Virus record (IMG/VR): IMGVR_UViG_3300048110_000031
Coordinates: 1 to 26,397 of that record
Direction: 5' to 3' (one strand)
DNA from: a virus
DNA length: 26,397 nt
Positions 24,369 through 26,397 of the stretch are shown piece by piece. Positions within the stretch are counted from its first letter, which is position 1. Each line of letters starts with the position of its first letter. The notes beneath the pieces were generated by a model, which saw only the letters and a list, made by a program, of their open reading frames with translations, was not told where the DNA came from and searched no databases. The translations under genes were made by a program, and so were the position numbers.

Positions 24369-24559
24369 GTATTTACTCCATGTTCATTGATACAATGGTT
24401 ACAGACTAATAATGAGTCTTGGACAATTTTTGGGAATTGCTCAAGTAAATGAGCAACCCCGCATTGTTGGATATCGTCTTTTGTGAACCCATCAAACCCA
24501 CACATTTCTTCATGGTGGTGTTCATTGGCACAGATACCACAGTTAAAAATATCATCCAT
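24365..24559 (-). CDS. Cysteine-rich, probably zinc-binding small protein, 64 aa
   Basis: This 64-aa early protein has C7-x2-C10 near the N-terminus, C20 after a His/Glu-rich stretch (EHHHEEMC), C33, and C53-x2-C56 in LLVCNHCINEHG near the end. Two CxxC knuckles about 43 residues apart suggest a zinc ribbon or a treble-clef-like fold, with the middle forming a helix (AHLLEQFPKIVQDSL). No catalytic residues of an HNH nuclease are clear. It is joined to its neighbours by a TAATG overlap upstream and ATGA downstream, so the three are translationally coupled. A host-factor-binding role is plausible but unproven. Confidence 0.7.
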   Translation of the reverse strand: MDDIFNCGICANEHHHEEMCGFDGFTKDDIQQCGVAHLLEQFPKIVQDSLLVCNHCINEHGVNT

Positions 24560-24792
24560 TATTTTAACTCCAATACTACGTCACGTTTTCTAAGTTTTAG
24601 TTCACCCGCATTTAGGTTGAACCTTCGATACTGATGCAAATCAGCATCCCATACAGTCACATGGTTTTTACTATCTCTAGTAGCCTCTATGAGCCTACCG
24701 TGAAAGTGACGGACGTTACCATTAACTTTGGTAAAACTTCCCGATACAAAGTGACCTTTGAAAGCGTTTAGTAATGTTTGTTTCTTGTTCAT
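24559..24792 (-). CDS. Hypothetical protein, 77 aa
   Basis: Two ATGs are possible; I choose 24792 because it lies 8 bases after AGGAG and overlaps the methyltransferase stop as ATGA, whereas the ATG at 24798 is only 2 bases from the ribosome site. The protein begins MNKKQTLLNAFKGHFVSGSF and is basic. It looks beta-rich: VRHFHGRLIEA, HVTVWDADLHQYRRFNLNAGE and VVLELK could form a small barrel of SH3 or OB type. I do not recognise a family. The VTVWDADLHQYRRFNL pattern suggests a nucleic-acid-binding or protein-inhibitor fold, as inference. Confidence 0.65.
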   Translation of the reverse strand: MNKKQTLLNAFKGHFVSGSFTKVNGNVRHFHGRLIEATRDSKNHVTVWDADLHQYRRFNLNAGELKLRKRDVVLELK

Positions 24793-25787
24793 AAGCATAA
24801 CTCCTTATTGTTGTGTTTGATGCTCTTTAAGATGTGAGCAATGACATCGACCGTAAATCCGTTACCAAGCATTTTATAGCGTTGGGTATTCGATACATGG
24901 TCAGTGTATCCTTCGGGAACTGTTTGAAGGCGTTCAGCCTCAAGCGGTGTAAGCTTACGCCATTTGTATGGCTCAACGAAAACTTTAGGTTCACGATTGC
25001 CACCCGTACAAGCGTTAAGCGTTGGTGACTTGCCACTAGAATGATAGACACGTTTGATAGTGTCATGTCCGTTGATGTCAGCGTTGCCAACATGAATCAG
25101 ACCCTCATTGCTAAACACAAGTTGCCTACGGTGTTTTTCAAAATAAGATTTGAGGTTACCGCCTTTGAAATAGTTGGCATCGATACAATGTGATTTGGTA
25201 CGGTCAGTGCAACCGTCTTCCAAAATGTCATGCAAGTAAATGCCTTGGTCAACAATCTCATCAATAGGCAAGTTAGTCCAATATAGACGCTTGCGGTTTT
25301 GTGCTGAGAATTTGTTGCTATTGATTTCGATAGGCTCGACCCCAAGATATTTACTGATAACGTCTTGAGATTCTTTTTTCATCTTGACGTTTTCAAGTAG
25401 GAAATATTTAGGGTTCAATGCATCTTTAAGTTTAACAAACTCAAAGAATAGTTTTGAACGTGGGTCATCAAAGTTTAATTGCTTACCCGCAAAACTAAAA
25501 CCTTGGCATGGCGAACCACCGATAAGCAAATTGATGTGCCTATATGTATTGTCGGCAATCTTGAGCATTCCCGCCTTGCCATTGTTATATGTGATTGTGT
25601 CAAGCTTAGTGATGTCACCAAGTTGGACGGTATCTGGAAAGTTGGCTTGATGTACCTTGATTGCATAAGGGTCAATTTCTGACGCACAATACAATGACGG
25701 TGTGATGCCTAGTCTTTGGAGGGCAAGACGCCCCCCACCTAGACCATCAAAACAACTTAGGACTTGTAAGTTATCTTTGAGTAACAT
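24789..25787 (-). CDS. DNA (cytosine-5-)-methyltransferase
   Basis: A 332-aa enzyme that would transfer a methyl group from S-adenosylmethionine to carbon 5 of cytosine. The C5 family motifs appear in order: motif I SCFDGLGGGRLAL (about 11-23), motif II SEIDPYA, motif III GDITKL, motif IV GGSPCQGFSFAG with catalytic C94, motif VI LLENVKM with E132, motif VIII QNRKRLYW (163-170), and motifs IX-X in LTPLEAERLQTVP and YKMLGNGFTVDVIAHIL. The region between VIII and IX, the target-recognition domain, is about 110 residues, so a single specificity is likely. No restriction enzyme gene is adjacent. As an early gene it could protect phage DNA from host restriction or modify regulatory sites. It is TAATG-coupled to the upstream gene. 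Confidence 0.95.
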   Translation of the reverse strand: MLLKDNLQVLSCFDGLGGGRLALQRLGITPSLYCASEIDPYAIKVHQANFPDTVQLGDITKLDTITYNNGKAGMLKIADNTYRHINLLIGGSPCQGFSFAGKQLNFDDPRSKLFFEFVKLKDALNPKYFLLENVKMKKESQDVISKYLGVEPIEINSNKFSAQNRKRLYWTNLPIDEIVDQGIYLHDILEDGCTDRTKSHCIDANYFKGGNLKSYFEKHRRQLVFSNEGLIHVGNADINGHDTIKRVYHSSGKSPTLNACTGGNREPKVFVEPYKWRKLTPLEAERLQTVPEGYTDHVSNTQRYKMLGNGFTVDVIAHILKSIKHNNKELCL

Positions 25788-26167
25788 TATTTTGCCCCCA
25801 TTGGAAAGTTAGCTTTTGCCCATTGTGTCGTAGCTTTGTAACGAGACACAGAACCTTTCTTTTTGTAAATCCAAGGATAAGTGCGACCCTTTGAATTGTA
25901 CTCAAGAAGTTCATAAAGTGGATGGTCAACTGTTGGGTCAACACCCTCAAGCTTAGACCAAAACTCCAAATCTTTTTGGCCTTTGGTTTTTGCACCATCG
26001 ACCCGCAAAACTAATTTGAATGTGGCCTCATCGGGATTGTATGAACAATTGCCAAGTTCCCATGTGACGTTCTCAAGTTCAGACAGTTCAGCAAACCTAT
26101 TGGTCAACTTCATAAAGTCTTGTCTAAACTTTTGTAAGATTGGTTTATTTAATTGTGTAACTTTCAT
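25787..26167 (-). CDS. Hypothetical early protein, 126 aa
   Basis: The first gene after the early promoter. It begins MKVTQLNKPILQKFRQDFMKL with an N-terminal helix, has a beta-like middle (NVTWELGNCSYNPDEATFKLVLRV), and ends with KKKGSVSRYKATTQWAKANFP. The motif 'elGn.sYnp...f.lkl' resembles a conserved phage protein of unknown function that I have seen annotated only as hypothetical. Its stop overlaps the methyltransferase start, so the two are coupled and may act together. The ATG follows GAGGTAGTACAA. No catalytic motif is apparent. Confidence 0.7.
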   Translation of the reverse strand: MKVTQLNKPILQKFRQDFMKLTNRFAELSELENVTWELGNCSYNPDEATFKLVLRVDGAKTKGQKDLEFWSKLEGVDPTVDHPLYELLEYNSKGRTYPWIYKKKGSVSRYKATTQWAKANFPMGAK

Positions 26168-26201
26168 TTGTACTACCTCATATTTAGTTGTGTGAGTGGT
26201 C

Positions 26202-26229
26202 AGTATAGCAGGTAAACATACTTATGCAA
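26202..26229 (-). promoter_or_regulatory. Host sigma-70-type early promoter, extended -10
   Basis: On the minus strand TTGCAT (26229-26224) and TATACT (26207-26202) are separated by 16 bases, with TGC just before the -10 (extended -10). Transcription would start near 26195, about 28 bases before the first early gene. Host RNA polymerase should use it to transcribe the early block before phage RNA polymerase is made. Confidence 0.72.
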
Positions 26230-26247
26230 TCCGTTTATGCATTTAAT

Positions 26248-26271
26248 CCAGGAAAAGATATAAATTCCTGG
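26248..26271. repeat. CCAGGAA-N10-TTCCTGG inverted repeat
   Basis: Perfect 7-bp arms separated by an AT-rich 10-bp spacer, centred about 30 bases upstream of the -35 box of the early promoter. Each arm contains a CCWGG site (CCAGG, CCTGG). The spacing of about 17 bp between arm centres suits a dimeric DNA-binding protein. Confidence 0.75.
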
Positions 26272-26279
26272 AAAGCTGC
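26260..26279. repeat. 20-bp direct repeat, copy 2
   Basis: ATAAATTCCTGGAAAGCTGC, identical to 23894-23913. Here it overlaps the right arm of the inverted repeat and runs into the tandem 13-bp repeat. Confidence 0.85.
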
Positions 26280-26302
26280 GACCCACTGGTGCGACCCACT
26301 GG
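26277..26302. repeat. Tandem 13-bp direct repeat, TGCGACCCACTGG x2
   Basis: Two perfect, directly adjacent copies of TGCGACCCACTGG. On the minus strand the core reads CCAGTGGGTCGCA. The 13-bp period places the two sites on different faces of the helix, unlike typical 10-11 bp spaced operators. A related TGTGGGTCG lies in the possible promoter at 23843-23871, and CGGTGGGTCGG occurs in the 44-aa ORF. The rest of the window to 26397 holds an A/T-rich stretch and no gene that I can support. Confidence 0.85.
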
Positions 26303-26397
26303 ATTTTTAATGAATCACAAAAAAAAGACTTCGCAGGATGCTCAAGGGCGGGTGTTGTTGGTGTTGGATATAGTAAAGCCCCATAAACACATTAAAA

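Noticed and set aside
26303-26397. Terminal repeat or packaging end at the edge of the window
   Set aside because: T7-like phages have direct terminal repeats, but the other genome end is outside the window, so this cannot be tested; the A8 run alone is not evidence.

Overview
The window is a continuous piece of a T7-like podovirus genome (Autographiviridae type). Every gene I accept lies on the minus strand, so transcription runs from about 26.2 kb down to 1. Read that way the order is: early genes, lysogeny module, single-subunit RNA polymerase, SSB, endonuclease I, primase-helicase, DNA polymerase, exonuclease, nucleotide-supply genes, small gp7.3-like proteins, portal, scaffold, major capsid, tail tubular A, tail tubular B, then gp13-, gp14-, gp15- and the first codons of a probable gp16-like internal virion protein. 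This is T7 synteny with two insertions: an integrase cassette before the polymerase, and a class I ribonucleotide reductase pair after the exonuclease. AT-rich composition, the nrdA/nrdB pair, the integrase before the RNA polymerase and an attachment site made of an alphaproteobacterial-looking tRNA-Phe half together suggest a temperate-capable marine phage of the pelagiphage (SAR11 podovirus) type. Host assignment is inference.

Early region (about 23.9-26.4 kb). An extended -10 host-type promoter (26202-26229) stands before a tightly overlapping set: a 126-aa unknown, a C5 cytosine methyltransferase, three small unknowns (one cysteine-rich) and a 59-aa ribbon-helix-helix protein. Upstream of the promoter lie a CCAGGAA/TTCCTGG inverted repeat and a perfect tandem 13-bp repeat. 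A 20-bp segment from there recurs after the ribbon-helix-helix gene, inside a terminator-like hairpin.

Lysogeny region (22.1-23.9 kb). A possible promoter and one or two very small ORFs precede a MarR-like winged-helix protein and a complete tyrosine integrase. Between integrase and RNA polymerase is a 41-nt tRNA-Phe 5' half (probable attP core). It continues into a degenerate tRNA-like 3' half and is bracketed by a 14/15-bp inverted repeat, with a second pair of similar motifs further out. The layout predicts that, in a prophage, the host tRNA promoter would point into the phage RNA polymerase gene and the integrase side would have to supply the promoter of the rebuilt tRNA.

Replication and nucleotide region (10.7-22.1 kb). 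RNA polymerase, gp2.5-like SSB, endonuclease I, bifunctional primase-helicase, a compact family A polymerase and a 5'-3' exonuclease all keep their key catalytic residues. A PD-(D/E)XK-like protein, a predicted dATP/dGTP diphosphohydrolase-like protein and NrdA/NrdB would help destroy or recycle host DNA and supply dNTPs. A UUCG-capped terminator separates endonuclease I from primase-helicase.

Virion region (1-10.5 kb). This is the standard T7-like head and tail block, with a strong intrinsic terminator directly after the capsid gene, as in T7. Lysis, terminase, tail fibre and most of gp16 are not in the window.
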